Shown here: one piece after another, positions 8,398 through 17,506 of the stretch
Layout of the letters: every line of letters begins with the position of its first letter
Numbering within the stretch: position 1 is the stretch's first letter
From: Deltaproteobacteria bacterium
GTDB lineage: Bacteria > Myxococcota_A > Polyangia > Polyangiales > Ga0077539
Direction: 5' to 3'
Assembly (NCBI GenBank): GCA_016218725.1
Contig: JACRDB010000107.1
Span: 1-64,000, forward strand
DNA: 64,000 nucleotides
Notes under the pieces: generated by a model
Told to the model about the DNA's origin: nothing
Database searches by the model: none
The model's input: only the letters and a program-made list of their open reading frames with translations
Translations under genes and position numbers: made by a program

Positions 8398-10643
8398 GGG
8401 CGCCCTGGGCGCTGGTCGCGGTGTGGCTCCTGGGGTGCTCGCCCTGCGCGGCGCCGTGGAGCGCGCGGTGCCTCTTCACGGCGAGGGACGTGGCGGTGGT
8501 GCCCCCGCGGGTCCCTACGCCGGGGCTGGTGTACGCGGGCGTGGCGCGGGCGGACGTGACGCCCCCGCCGGGGCCGTCGCAGTTCGGCCACGGGCCCGAC
8601 GCGGTGGTGGCCGCGGGCTACTGGACGCGGCTCTACTGCCGGGCCTTCGTGTTCGAGACGGCGGGCGGAGAGCGCACGGCGGTGGTGCCCTGCGACCTGG
8701 CGGCGGTGAGCATGCTCCTGCACCGGGCGGTGGCCGCGAGGCTCCGGGCGGAGCTCCCGGCGCAGCGGCTCTTCCTCACGGCGACGCACACCCACGCGGC
8801 GCCGGCCCACTACCTGGAGACCGACGCCTACGGGGGCTTCCTGAGCTCCCGCGCCCCGGGCTTTGACCAGCGCATGCTGGACTTCCTGGCCGAGCGCATC
8901 GCGCGGGCGGTGCACGACGCGGGCGAGGCGGCCTCCCGGGACCGCGACGGGGGCCGCCCCGCGCGGCTCTCCTGGACCCGCGCGGAGGACGTCTACGGCG
9001 TGGCGCGCAACCGGTCGCTGCCGGCCTGGCGCCTGGACCCCGAGGAGAGGCCCCAGGCTCCGGCGGGGTTGTCAGATGAAGAGCGGGCCGTGGACCCCAC
9101 CCTGGAGGTCCTGCGGGTGGACCGTGACGTCGCCGGAGCGCGCGTACCCATCGGGGTTCTCGCGTTCTTTGCGGTGCACCCCACGGTGCTCCCTCACGAC
9201 AACGCGTTGTTTGGAGGAGACCTCTTCGGCGTGGCCTCGCGGCGGGTGGAGCGCTGGCTCCGCCAGCGGCGCGCGCGGCTCGGTGCGGGCACCGGAGCGG
9301 GCGCGACCGAGGACCCGCTCGCCGGGATCGTGAACACCAACGAGGGGGACCTCACGGCCGCGGCGCTGGCCCACACCGAGGGCGAGTGCCTGCGCCTCGG
9401 GGAGCGCCTCGGGGACCGGGTGCTGGACCTCGCGGCGCAGGGGCCCCCGGACGCGCCCACGGCGCCCGAGGTGCTGGCGAGCGCCTACGCGGAGCTCCCG
9501 TTGCCGGGCGCCGCGGTGGAGCGCTGGCCCGGGCGCGAGGGACCGCTGCCCTCGCTCTGCGAGGCGCCGCTCTTTGGTCTGAACGCGGTGTGGGGGGCGA
9601 GCGACCACCCCACATCGCTCCGGGGCTTCGAGCTTGACGTGCTCACGGGCGGCTGCCACGGCCCGAAGCGCCGACCCTCGGCGCTGCCGGTGATGGGCCT
9701 GCCGGAGACCGCGCCGCTGGGGGTGCTCCGGCTGGGCTCCCGCTGGATCGCGCTGGTGCCCGCGGAGCTCACGCTGACGGCCGGGCGGCGGCTCCTCGGG
9801 GAGCTCTCGCGGCTCGCGGGGCTGCCCGAGGGCGACCGGCCGGTGCTGGCGGGCCTGGCCAACGGGTACCTGCAGTACGTCGCCACGCGCGAGGAGTACG
9901 CGCTCCAGCGCTACGAGGGCGCGAGCACGCTCTACGGCCCGGGGACCCTGGAGGTGCTGACGGCGGCCCTCGGGTCCCTGGCCCGGGCGCTGGGGCCGCC
10001 GACCGACGGCGGGTTGAGCGTGACGGTGCGGGGGCCCGACGGCCCGGAGCGCTGGGCGGCCCTGGGGCGCGTCTCGCCGCAGGCGGAGCTCCTTGGGCCC
10101 GCGAGGGACCGCCTGGGGCCGACGGAGCCAGGCCGCGCGGCCGCGGTGGCGGCGCGCGGGAGCTTCCGGGTGTGTCGCCTGCGCTCTCGGGGCGACGGGG
10201 TCTGGTGCGTCCGGTGGAGGGACGGGGCCCCGGGGGCCGTGCAGCTCGCCCCGGGGGTGGGCGCTGGGCGCCCGTGGCTGCGGTTCCTCGGGGTCGCAGG
10301 TGACGCCACCATCGCGCTCCCTGCGACGCCATCGGACACGATAACCGACACGCCGAGCGCGGTGGAGCCCGGGTGGGACCCCGGTGGGTTGTTGGATGAC
10401 CGGGGCCTCGGGTTCCACACCTGGGTGGCCTCGCCGGAGGGGGACGACGGCGCCTGGGACTGGGTGGCGGTGTTCCGGGCGGGCCCCGAGGAGGCCGCGG
10501 CGCTGCGCGCGGGGCCAGTGCGGCTGCGCGTGGGGGACGACCTGGGCGCGCCGGGGGCGGCGCTCACGTCTCCGGCGTGGGACCTGGCGGCGGCGCCCCC
10601 CTGCGAGGACGAGCCCGCGTGCACGGCGAGGCTGCCGGACTGA
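8394..10643 (+). CDS. Neutral/alkaline non-lysosomal ceramidase-like lipoprotein
   Basis: 749 aa from GTG 8394, overlapping the previous stop. The N-terminus carries a lipobox (WLLGC). The body matches the neutral ceramidase family: YAGVARADVTPP at the mature start, the zinc-binding THTHAAP loop around residue 131, FAVHPTVLPHDN around 261, and an NTNEGDL segment where characterised enzymes have NxGDVSPN. Family members are zinc amidases that hydrolyse ceramide to sphingosine and fatty acid. The altered NEGDL segment means the exact substrate is uncertain. The C-terminal third (after about residue 560) matches the family's immunoglobulin-like tail. As a lipoprotein it would act at the outer membrane or cell surface. 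Sphingolipids occur in myxobacteria, so a role in lipid turnover or predation is plausible but inferred. Confidence 0.82.
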   Translation: MRAPWALVAVWLLGCSPCAAPWSARCLFTARDVAVVPPRVPTPGLVYAGVARADVTPPPGPSQFGHGPDAVVAAGYWTRLYCRAFVFETAGGERTAVVPCDLAAVSMLLHRAVAARLRAELPAQRLFLTATHTHAAPAHYLETDAYGGFLSSRAPGFDQRMLDFLAERIARAVHDAGEAASRDRDGGRPARLSWTRAEDVYGVARNRSLPAWRLDPEERPQAPAGLSDEERAVDPTLEVLRVDRDVAGARVPIGVLAFFAVHPTVLPHDNALFGGDLFGVASRRVERWLRQRRARLGAGTGAGATEDPLAGIVNTNEGDLTAAALAHTEGECLRLGERLGDRVLDLAAQGPPDAPTAPEVLASAYAELPLPGAAVERWPGREGPLPSLCEAPLFGLNAVWGASDHPTSLRGFELDVLTGGCHGPKRRPSALPVMGLPETAPLGVLRLGSRWIALVPAELTLTAGRRLLGELSRLAGLPEGDRPVLAGLANGYLQYVATREEYALQRYEGASTLYGPGTLEVLTAALGSLARALGPPTDGGLSVTVRGPDGPERWAALGRVSPQAELLGPARDRLGPTEPGRAAAVAARGSFRVCRLRSRGDGVWCVRWRDGAPGAVQLAPGVGAGRPWLRFLGVAGDATIALPATPSDTITDTPSAVEPGWDPGGLLDDRGLGFHTWVASPEGDDGAWDWVAVFRAGPEEAAALRAGPVRLRVGDDLGAPGAALTSPAWDLAAAPPCEDEPACTARLPD

Positions 10644-10678
10644 GGACCCGCGCGGGGTGCTACCATTGGGGGGAAGTG

Positions 10679-11902
10679 ATGGACCCCGCGCTGGCCCCGG
10701 ACCCACCGACCGAGGTGCTGCGCACGGTGGTGTGGCGCTCGGACGTCGGGCTCCGGGCGCGGCTTCACGCCCTGGGCAAGTGGGGCTACTGGCTGTCGGT
10801 GCTCGTGGCGCTCGGCGGGCTCCTCCCGACCCTGCACTGGACGTTCAGCGTGCTGGCGGCGGTGGGCGTGGGGGCGTCCGTCGCGGTGATGGCCACGGGC
10901 TCGCTGGTGGCCGCCTACGAGCGGCGCGGCGCCGGGTCCGCCGCCCTGGACGCGCGCGGCCTGAAGATCGAAGCGGGGGGCCGGGTGTACGACCTCCCGC
11001 GGGAGCGCCTGGCGGAGGGGCTCCTGCGCTGGGACCGCGGAGGCTGGCAGCTCCGGGTGTTGGAGCGGGGCGGCGCGCGCTACGACCTGGACGTCCCGGA
11101 CCGCGAGACCGGCGAGCGCTGGCTGCGCGCGCTGGGCCTCGACCCGGCGCGCCGGGCCGCGCGGGTCGTGAGCGACCGGAGGGTCTTGCAGTGGGCCTTC
11201 GCGTACTTCTTCGGCGGGTTCTTCGCGATGCCGTTCAACCTGGTGGCGGTGCTACTCCTGGCCCTCCTCGGTCGCTCCGGGGAGGGCCCTGCTTCGATGG
11301 TGCTGACGGTCCTGACCATGGTGCCCGGGTACTATTTCGCGGCCCGCGCGGTGGGCCACGCGGACGTCACCGTGGGGGTGGACGGCGTGGGCGTGGCGGG
11401 GCTCTTCGGCCGACGCTTCTTCCCGTTTACGGTGCTCTACGCGGTGTCCCTCGGCGACCGGGACCGCAAGGAGCTGCTCCTCCACGTCCCGGACCGCATC
11501 GTGCGGGTGACCTTCGCCTCCTTCGCGGACGCGAGCGCAGCGTGCGAGCGCGTGCGCGGGGCGCTGGAGGCGTGGCGCCAGGCGACGCCACCGGGGCTTC
11601 TCGGCGCCTGGGGCTCGGAGCCCGCCACCGTCGAGCAGTGGCGCGAGCGCTTCACCGCGGCGCTCCGGCAGGGCGGTTACCGCGCCGCCCAGGTCACGGT
11701 GGGGGACGTGGAGGCCGTGGTGACCGCGGCCGGGGCGACACCGGAGCAGCGCGTGGGCGCGGCCCTCGCGCTCCGGGACGCGGGCGCGCCGCCCGGAGGC
11801 GCGGGGCTGCGCGTTGCGGTGGAAGCGTCGGCGGACCCCGTCGCGGAGAGGGTGCTTGAGCGCGCCCTGCGCGATGAGCCGAGGCGCGCTCGGGTCGGGT
11901 AG
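10679..11902 (+). CDS. Hypothetical membrane protein with two helix pairs
   Basis: 407 aa. No family is recognised. There are two transmembrane pairs: about residues 35-80 (WLSVLVALGGLL, VLAAVGVGASVAVMATGSLV) and about 165-220 (FAYFFGGFFAMPFNLVAVLLL, VLTVLTMVPGYYFAA). Each pair is followed by a soluble segment beginning with beta-strands typical of PH-like membrane-protein domains (LKIEAGGRVYDLPRERL; VTVGVDGVGVAGLFGRRFFPF), which looks like an internal duplication. The Arg-rich C-terminal segment is cytoplasmic by charge. The run GGGGGGAAG precedes the ATG at 10679; an in-frame GTG lies directly before it. It follows the ceramidase gene on the same strand after 35 bases and could share its transcript. 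Confidence 0.75.
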   Translation: MDPALAPDPPTEVLRTVVWRSDVGLRARLHALGKWGYWLSVLVALGGLLPTLHWTFSVLAAVGVGASVAVMATGSLVAAYERRGAGSAALDARGLKIEAGGRVYDLPRERLAEGLLRWDRGGWQLRVLERGGARYDLDVPDRETGERWLRALGLDPARRAARVVSDRRVLQWAFAYFFGGFFAMPFNLVAVLLLALLGRSGEGPASMVLTVLTMVPGYYFAARAVGHADVTVGVDGVGVAGLFGRRFFPFTVLYAVSLGDRDRKELLLHVPDRIVRVTFASFADASAACERVRGALEAWRQATPPGLLGAWGSEPATVEQWRERFTAALRQGGYRAAQVTVGDVEAVVTAAGATPEQRVGAALALRDAGAPPGGAGLRVAVEASADPVAERVLERALRDEPRRARVG

Positions 11903-11972
11903 GGGGCGCCCTGAGCGCCGCGCCCTGGTGGCCACGCAACCTCCGGGCCTTCCGGAGCGATCACCTGGGGTC

Positions 11973-12930
11973 ATGGCCAGCCCCCCGCTCCCGCCGCCGG
12001 TTCCACAGGACGAGCCCAACGACGCCGACCTCGCGCTGCGTCACGTGACGCACCGGTTCCCGGGGGACCTGGCGCGGGCGCTCCTACCCGCTGCGAAGCG
12101 CCTCCAGGGCTGCGCATGGCAGGACACGCAGGTGACGGCCCGGGAGCGCCGGATGGACAAGAGCCTCTACGTAGTGGCCGACGGTGTGCCTCGGGTGGAG
12201 CACGTGGAGTGGCAGCTGCGCTGGGACCCGAGGCTCTTGCTCCGCGTCTACGAGTACCACGCCCTTACCACCCTCGCCCTCTGGGACGCTGCCCGACCAA
12301 AGGCGCGCCCTCCGAAGGTGCGCAGCACGGTGGTGCTCCTGGGCGGCCGCAAGGAGGCCCCGTGGCCCGCGCGAAGGCGCTTCCGCACGACCCCCGAGGA
12401 GGAGCCCTTCTCGGGGCTGAGGGTGCGCGTCGAGCCCGTCTACCAGCGCTCCCTGGCGGAGCTGGCGGCCCGCGCCTCGCCCCTCTGGATGATCTTCGCG
12501 CCCCTATGCCGTGGACGCCGACCCGGACAACCTCCCGAGGGTCCTCAAGGACCTCCGGCGGCGCAATGACAAGGCCCGCTACGAGGAGCTCGCTGTCGCC
12601 ATGACCGTCCTGGCCGACGCGGACTGCCGCGGTCGTGGACTCCGCGCCGTGCTCGCTGCACACTTGCCCGAGGAGCTCGTCATGCAAAGCTGGGTCTACA
12701 AACAGGGCCACGAGAAAGGCCACGAGAAGGGCCACAAGGAGGGCCACGAGGAGGGCCGCCGGGAGGGCCTGCGCGAGGGGCTCCTGCGCGTGCTCGTTGC
12801 GCGCGCCATCCCGCTCTCGGACGCCCAGCGAGCGGTAATCGCCGCCGAGGCGGACCCGGAGGTCCTCGCCCGCTGGCATGAGCGCGCCCTGACGGCCCGG
12901 AGCCCGGAGGACCTCTTCCGAGGGCCCTGA
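11973..12930 (+). pseudogene. Rpn-family PD-(D/E)XK nuclease / transposase-like, frameshifted
   Basis: Two reading frames together make one protein. The first (from ATG 11973) has the Rpn core: LRHVTHRFPGDL, then D-K-S-L-Y-V followed by HVEWQLRWDPRLLLRVYEY. This is the D...E-x-Q...R pattern of the Rpn / putative transposase nuclease domain. After SPLWMIFAPL (about 12475-12506) the frame is lost. The protein resumes in another frame at GTG 12511 (VDADPDNLPRVL) and runs to 12930 with GHEKGHE-type repeats typical of the C-terminus of this family. From the GCG at 12498 to the GTG at 12511 is 13 bases where a multiple of three is expected, so one extra base (or two missing) lies at about 12501-12510. 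Intact relatives promote recombination. This could be a recent pseudogene or a sequencing error. Confidence 0.75.
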
Positions 12931-12944
12931 GCGCCGCGCGGGCG

Positions 12945-13478
12945 CTACCCGTCGATCATGGGGACGTCACCGAGGTAGTCCCGCTTGCCGAGCTCCACGC
13001 CGCCCTTGCGCAAGAGGCCGTAGGCCGTCGTCACGTGGAAGAAGAAGTTGGGCACCGACCGCGCCAGGAGCGCGTCCGGCGCGTACATCACCTTCCCCGG
13101 CGGGTTCGGCACCTTCACCAGCGTGGTGGGGGTCACCTTGGCGAAATCGTCCGGGGTGATGGTCTCCAGGTACGCCAGGCACTTCGCCACCCGAGCCCGG
13201 AGCTCCGCCATGGTGCGCTCCGTGTCCTCGTGGACGGGGGCCTCCCTCCCGCTCAGCGCCGACACGATGCGCTTGGCTACGTCGCACGCCACCTGCACCT
13301 GCCGCGTCAGCGGGAACATGTCCGGCGCAAGGCGCGCAGTGCAGAAATTGTCCGGGTCGAACTTCTTCGCCTCGGCGTGGTGGATCGCCTTCTCGAGGTT
13401 GTGGTCCAGGGCGCGGAGCGAGCGGATGAACTGCCTGGTCATTGCGTAGTACACGGCGAGAGCCTCCTTGAAGGGCAC
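12945..13478 (-). CDS. DUF1993 domain protein
   Basis: 177 aa, near full length for the DUF1993 family (all-helical, DinB-like fold, usually about 165-175 aa). It starts MPFKEALAVYYAMTRQF and shows the family features: FCTARLAPDMFPLTRQVQVACDVAKR in the first half, ERTMAELRARV and FFFHVTTAYGLLRKGGVELGK in the second. No function is established for the family; distant DinB relatives bind metal through His residues. It is convergent with the Rpn pseudogene (14 bases between ends) and divergent from the Cys-rich lipoprotein gene at 13553, with a 74-base shared upstream region. The protein is cytosolic (no signal peptide). Confidence 0.88.
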   Translation of the reverse strand: MPFKEALAVYYAMTRQFIRSLRALDHNLEKAIHHAEAKKFDPDNFCTARLAPDMFPLTRQVQVACDVAKRIVSALSGREAPVHEDTERTMAELRARVAKCLAYLETITPDDFAKVTPTTLVKVPNPPGKVMYAPDALLARSVPNFFFHVTTAYGLLRKGGVELGKRDYLGDVPMIDG

Positions 13479-13552
13479 CGGAGCCTACCGGAATTTCTCC
13501 CCCGCGGAGACCCCATGGACGCCGCGACGATTTTCGGTTCCGATAGACCCTG

Positions 13553-15481
13553 TTGGACCCCTTCCTTTCCAAGCCCCGACGACCTCCCCCGCGCCAGCCG
13601 CTCCTGCTCCTGGTGGCCCTTGGGCTCCTGGGCTGCCCCCTGAGCCACCCCAGCGCCGGACCCGAGGAGGACGCCTTCCTCCCCGACGACACCCCGGACT
13701 CCGCCTTCCCTGACACCGGGCTCCCAGACGCCCCACCAGACGCCCCACCGGACGCCCCGCCAACGGACAGCGGCCCGGCAGACGTCCCGCTCCCCGACCG
13801 CCCCATGGACGCCCCCGAGGACACCTCGGCCCCGCCGGACCTCCCGGGCGATACCGCCACCCCGGAGGACACCGCCAGCGACCGCCCCGGTGAAGACATC
13901 GCGTGCCCGGCCGGGCAGACCCGCTGCGCAGGCACCTGCGTCAATACCGCCTCGGACCTTCGCCACTGCGGAGCCTGCGGCAATGTATGCCCCTCGCGCC
14001 CGGAGAGCGCGCCTGCCTGCGCGGCTTCGTCCTGCGGCCTCGCCTGCAACGCCAACCGCGGGGACTGCGACGGCGACCCATCCAACGGCTGCGAGGTGGA
14101 CCTGAGCGCCAACGCCGCCCACTGCGGCCGCTGCGGGAATCCCTGCCCCGCTGGGAACGCCTGCACCGCCGGAGCTTGCACCAGCGCCTGCTCCCCACCT
14201 AGACGCACCTGTGGGGGGCTGTGCGTAGACCCCTCCACGGACGGCGCGAACTGTGGGAACTGCGGCCAGCGCTGCCCGGCGGGACAGGTCTGCGCGGCGG
14301 GCGCCTGCGGCTGCACCGGGGCGCTGTCCCTGTGCTCCGGGCGCTGCGTGGCCACGCAGAGCGACCCGCTGCACTGCGGCCGCTGCGGCAACCCATGCCC
14401 CGCCGGGCAGGCGTGCGCCGCAGGCACCTGCGCCTGCCCCGGCGGGGGGACCTACTGCTCCGGACGCTGCGCCTCCACCGCCACGGATACGCAGCACTGC
14501 GGGCGCTGCGGCAACGCGTGCCCGAGCGCCCAGGTGTGCGCCGCGGGCGTGTGCGCCTGCGCCGGGGGGGGCACCCTCTGCGATGGCCGCTGCGTCTCCA
14601 CGGCCACGGACACGCAGCACTGCGGACGCTGCGGCAACGCGTGCCCCAGTGGGCAGGTGTGCACCGGAGGCGCCTGCGCCTGCCCCGGCGGAGGGATGTA
14701 CTGCTCCGGGCGCTGCGTCTCCACGGCCACGGACCTCATGCACTGCGGGCGCTGCGGCAACGCGTGCCCGAGCGCCCAGGTTTGCGCCGCGGGCGTGTGC
14801 GCCTGCGCCGGGGGGGGCACCCTCTGCGATGGCCGCTGCGTCTCCACGGCCACGGACCTCGCGCACTGCGGGCGCTGCGGCAACGCGTGCCCCACCGGCC
14901 AGAGCTGCGTTGGGGGCGTCTGCGCCTGCCCCGGCGGAGGGATGTACTGCTCCGGGCGCTGCGTCTCCACGGCCACGGACCTCGCGAACTGCGGGCGCTG
15001 CGGCAACGCGTGCACAACCGGCCAGAGCTGCGTCAGCGGCGAGTGCGTCTGCCCCGGGGCGCAGCGGTTCTGCTCCGGCCGCTGCATCGATGTGTCCGGC
15101 GACGCCGCAAACTGCGGGGGCTGCGGGGTCTCGTGCACCGGGCGCCAGAACACCACCGGGGGCACCTGCTCCGGCGGGCGCTGCGCGCTCACCTGCACCA
15201 CGGGCTTCCAGAACTGCGACGGCCGCGTGGACAACGGCTGCGAGTGCGTCGGCACCTGCGTGTTCGGCGCCTGCGCCCCTTGCGGCGCCAGGGGCCAGTA
15301 CTGCTGCTTCGGCTCTTGCAACTCCGGCCTGCGCTGCTCGGACTCGCACTGCTGCGCCTCGGGCTCCGAGAGCTGGTGCGGCTCCTCCTGCGTGAACACC
15401 ATGACCGACGTCAACAACTGCGGACGCTGCGGCCAGCGCTGCCCCATGGGCGAGCGCTGCTCCGGCGGGCGGTGCGAGTGA
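13553..15481 (+). CDS. Cys-rich repeat lipoprotein
   Basis: 642 aa from TTG 13553. The leader has Arg/Lys/Pro and a hydrophobic core ending in lipobox GLLGC. A stalk of D-A-P-P / D-T repeats (about 40-115) is followed by more than ten Cys modules of about 35-40 residues. Each runs C-x-G-x-C-V-x(6-8)-D-x-x-H/N-CGRCGNxCPxGQxC, and several DNA repeats are nearly identical (for example 14440-14990). Modules of this sort are widespread in myxobacterial surface proteins and probably form disulfide-bonded rods. Function is unknown. The start is uncertain because no ATG is near; TTG gives the best signal peptide. The next gene, galE, begins 10 bases downstream. Confidence 0.82.
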   Translation: MDPFLSKPRRPPPRQPLLLLVALGLLGCPLSHPSAGPEEDAFLPDDTPDSAFPDTGLPDAPPDAPPDAPPTDSGPADVPLPDRPMDAPEDTSAPPDLPGDTATPEDTASDRPGEDIACPAGQTRCAGTCVNTASDLRHCGACGNVCPSRPESAPACAASSCGLACNANRGDCDGDPSNGCEVDLSANAAHCGRCGNPCPAGNACTAGACTSACSPPRRTCGGLCVDPSTDGANCGNCGQRCPAGQVCAAGACGCTGALSLCSGRCVATQSDPLHCGRCGNPCPAGQACAAGTCACPGGGTYCSGRCASTATDTQHCGRCGNACPSAQVCAAGVCACAGGGTLCDGRCVSTATDTQHCGRCGNACPSGQVCTGGACACPGGGMYCSGRCVSTATDLMHCGRCGNACPSAQVCAAGVCACAGGGTLCDGRCVSTATDLAHCGRCGNACPTGQSCVGGVCACPGGGMYCSGRCVSTATDLANCGRCGNACTTGQSCVSGECVCPGAQRFCSGRCIDVSGDAANCGGCGVSCTGRQNTTGGTCSGGRCALTCTTGFQNCDGRVDNGCECVGTCVFGACAPCGARGQYCCFGSCNSGLRCSDSHCCASGSESWCGSSCVNTMTDVNNCGRCGQRCPMGERCSGGRCE

Positions 15482-15491
15482 GGCGCGCGCC

Positions 15492-16469
15492 GTGACCACC
15501 CTGGTGACCGGGGCGTCGGGGTACGTCGGCGCCCACGTCGCGTGGCACCTCCAGGCGCTCGGCGAGCGCGTGGTGGGCCTCGACGCGTGGCTCAACCGCA
15601 CGCAGAACCCACTCCCCGAGGGCGCCCTGGCCGTCCACGGGGACGTGGGCGACGCGGAGCTCGTGGCCCAGCTCGCCGCGCGCCACCGCTTCGACCAGGT
15701 TGTGCACTGCGCGGGGCTCATCCAGGTCGGCGAGAGCGTGCGCCACCCGGACCGCTACTGGGACACGAACCTCGTCGCCGCCAAGCGGCTGCTGGACACG
15801 CTCCGCGCGGCGGGCCTCTCCCCCCGCGTGGTGTTCTCCTCCACCGCGGCGGTCTACGGCGAGCCCTCCCGGCTCCCCCTCGACGAGGACCACCCGAGGC
15901 TCCCGCAGAGCCCCTACGGCGCCTCGAAGCTCGCCTTCGAGGCCCTCCTGGCGGACTACGACCAGGCCTACGGGCTTCGCTCGGTCTCCTTGCGGTACTT
16001 CAACGCCTGCGGCAAAGGACCCTACCCCGGGGTGTGCGAGCGCCACGAGCCCGAGACGCACCTCGTCCCCCTGGCGATCGACGCCGCCCTCGGGCGCCGC
16101 GGCCCGCTGGCGGTCTTCGGCGCCGACTGGCCCACCCCCGACGGCACCTGCGTGCGGGACTACGTCCATGTGACGGACCTCGCCGAGGTGCACCACCGGG
16201 CCCTGGCGTACCTTCGCGACGGGGGGCCTAGCGCCCGGATCAATGTCGGCACGGGCCACGGTCACTCCGTGCGCGAGGTCCTCGCCGCCGTGGGGCGCGT
16301 CACCGGTCGGAGCGTCCCACACCACGACGCGCCCCGGCGCGAGGGCGACGTGGCCGTGCTCGTCGCCGGCGTCACCCGCGCCCGCAGCGCCCTGGGCTGG
16401 GAGGCCCGTCGCACGGACCTCGACGCCATCGTCCGCGACGCCCTCGAAGGCCGCGCCCTCCTCCCGTGA
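15492..16469 (+). CDS. galE: UDP-glucose 4-epimerase-like SDR
   Basis: 325 aa, close to the usual 330-340. The N-terminal nucleotide-binding motif is TGASGYVG (6-13), the active-site Ser/Thr segment is VFSSTAAVYG (114-123) and the catalytic Y-x3-K is YGASK (142-146). RYFNACG and a C-terminal INVGTGHGHSV are typical of GalE. It interconverts UDP-glucose and UDP-galactose with NAD+, feeding polysaccharide and lipopolysaccharide synthesis in the cytoplasm. Close relatives act on UDP-GlcNAc or pentose sugars, so the precise sugar is not certain. The start is GTG 15492, 10 bases after the Cys-rich lipoprotein gene. It is convergent with the next gene. Confidence 0.88.
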   Translation: MTTLVTGASGYVGAHVAWHLQALGERVVGLDAWLNRTQNPLPEGALAVHGDVGDAELVAQLAARHRFDQVVHCAGLIQVGESVRHPDRYWDTNLVAAKRLLDTLRAAGLSPRVVFSSTAAVYGEPSRLPLDEDHPRLPQSPYGASKLAFEALLADYDQAYGLRSVSLRYFNACGKGPYPGVCERHEPETHLVPLAIDAALGRRGPLAVFGADWPTPDGTCVRDYVHVTDLAEVHHRALAYLRDGGPSARINVGTGHGHSVREVLAAVGRVTGRSVPHHDAPRREGDVAVLVAGVTRARSALGWEARRTDLDAIVRDALEGRALLP

Positions 16470-16496
16470 CCCGCAGCCCCGAGGGTAGCGCGGCCC

Positions 16497-17291
16497 TCAC
16501 TCCCCGCAGTCCACCGGGAAGGTGCCCGTCACCCCGTTGGCCTCGAAGCGCCCGGTGGTACCACCCTGGAAGTCCAGCACCACCGTCCCCCGAGAGCCCG
16601 AGTATACCAACCTCCCGCCGGGCTCCGGGCAGCGCGCCCCGCACCGCCGGTACCCCGTGATGGTGCTCATCCCTCCGCCCGCGTGGAGCCAACTCCCGTC
16701 CAGCGCGAAGCACGCCGTGGCCGCCTCCCACACCGCCGCGTAGCGCCCCGTGCGGTGCAGCATCTGCGCCCTGGAGTTGGTCCCCCGCGCCTCGGACACC
16801 ACGTCCATCCGGAGCCGCCCGAGCCGGTAGCTGAAGTCCAGGTCCAGCGCCAGGGAGTCCAAGCGCACCGCCCCCACCCGCAAGCCCCGAGACTCCACCC
16901 TCGCGCTCACTCCGCCCATACGAACGGTGTAGGTGAAGGCAAGCAAGCCCGTCAGGGTGCCCTCCACCCTGGCGAGGCCCGAGGCGACGCGGCAGTTGAC
17001 CATGGCCAGGGCGACGCCTGCGCCCGCGCTCCGGGCCGTGGCGCAGCCCAGGGGGCGGAACAGCATGGGCGCGCGCTCCGCCGCCCGCTCGGCGGCGCGC
17101 TCGACAGAGGGCGGGGTCACCCCGGGCACGAAGCCCGTGAGCCCCTCGGCCACGGGCACCAGGAACGACGCCTCGCTGACAAAGCCCGCCACGGCCTCCT
17201 GGGGCTCCAGCGCCGGGGACTGTGGGTCGGCCTCGGGGCCGCAGGCCGCCAGGGCTCCGAGCACCATCCACCATCGCCGCCGGGACGCCAT
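16497..17291 (-). CDS. Hypothetical lipoprotein
   Basis: 264 aa from ATG 17291 (MASRRRWWMVLGALAACG), with a lipobox-like LAAC. No family is recognised. After a Pro/Glu-rich segment there is a basic/alanine stretch, then a beta-rich region (LARVEGTLTGLLAFTYTVRMGG, SLALDLDFSYRLGRLRMDV). Four Cys residues near the C-terminus (ATACFAL, YRRCGARCPE, PVDCGE) may form disulfides. An upstream extension of the frame exists but lacks signal-peptide character. The gene is convergent with galE and divergent from the metalloprotease gene; the 215-base region between them includes no recognisable gene. Confidence 0.68.
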   Translation of the reverse strand: MASRRRWWMVLGALAACGPEADPQSPALEPQEAVAGFVSEASFLVPVAEGLTGFVPGVTPPSVERAAERAAERAPMLFRPLGCATARSAGAGVALAMVNCRVASGLARVEGTLTGLLAFTYTVRMGGVSARVESRGLRVGAVRLDSLALDLDFSYRLGRLRMDVVSEARGTNSRAQMLHRTGRYAAVWEAATACFALDGSWLHAGGGMSTITGYRRCGARCPEPGGRLVYSGSRGTVVLDFQGGTTGRFEANGVTGTFPVDCGE

Positions 17292-17506
17292 CGGGGTCGC
17301 TGCCTCCAAAGGGGGTTCTACGCCGTAACTCTCTTCCAGCGAAAAGCGTACCGCGCAAGAAGCCCGCCCGGGAGCGGCGGGATCCCCGCAGGACTGTCGA
17401 CCACGGTCCACAGGTGTAGCCCCGGAGACCACACCACGGGGGGTGTCATCGCCGAGGCTTTTCGAAACTTCAACACCCGGACCAGAGGTTGCTACCATGG
17501 GCGGGG

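Noticed and set aside
13900..15450. CRISPR-like array because of regular DNA repeats
   Set aside because: The repeats code for near-identical Cys modules and are not separated by unrelated spacers.
13439..15721. Long minus-strand frame of 760 codons over the Cys-rich lipoprotein gene
   Set aside because: It is antisense to a gene with a signal peptide and repeat modules. Its Ala/Gly/Arg-rich translation has no family features, as expected in very GC-rich DNA.
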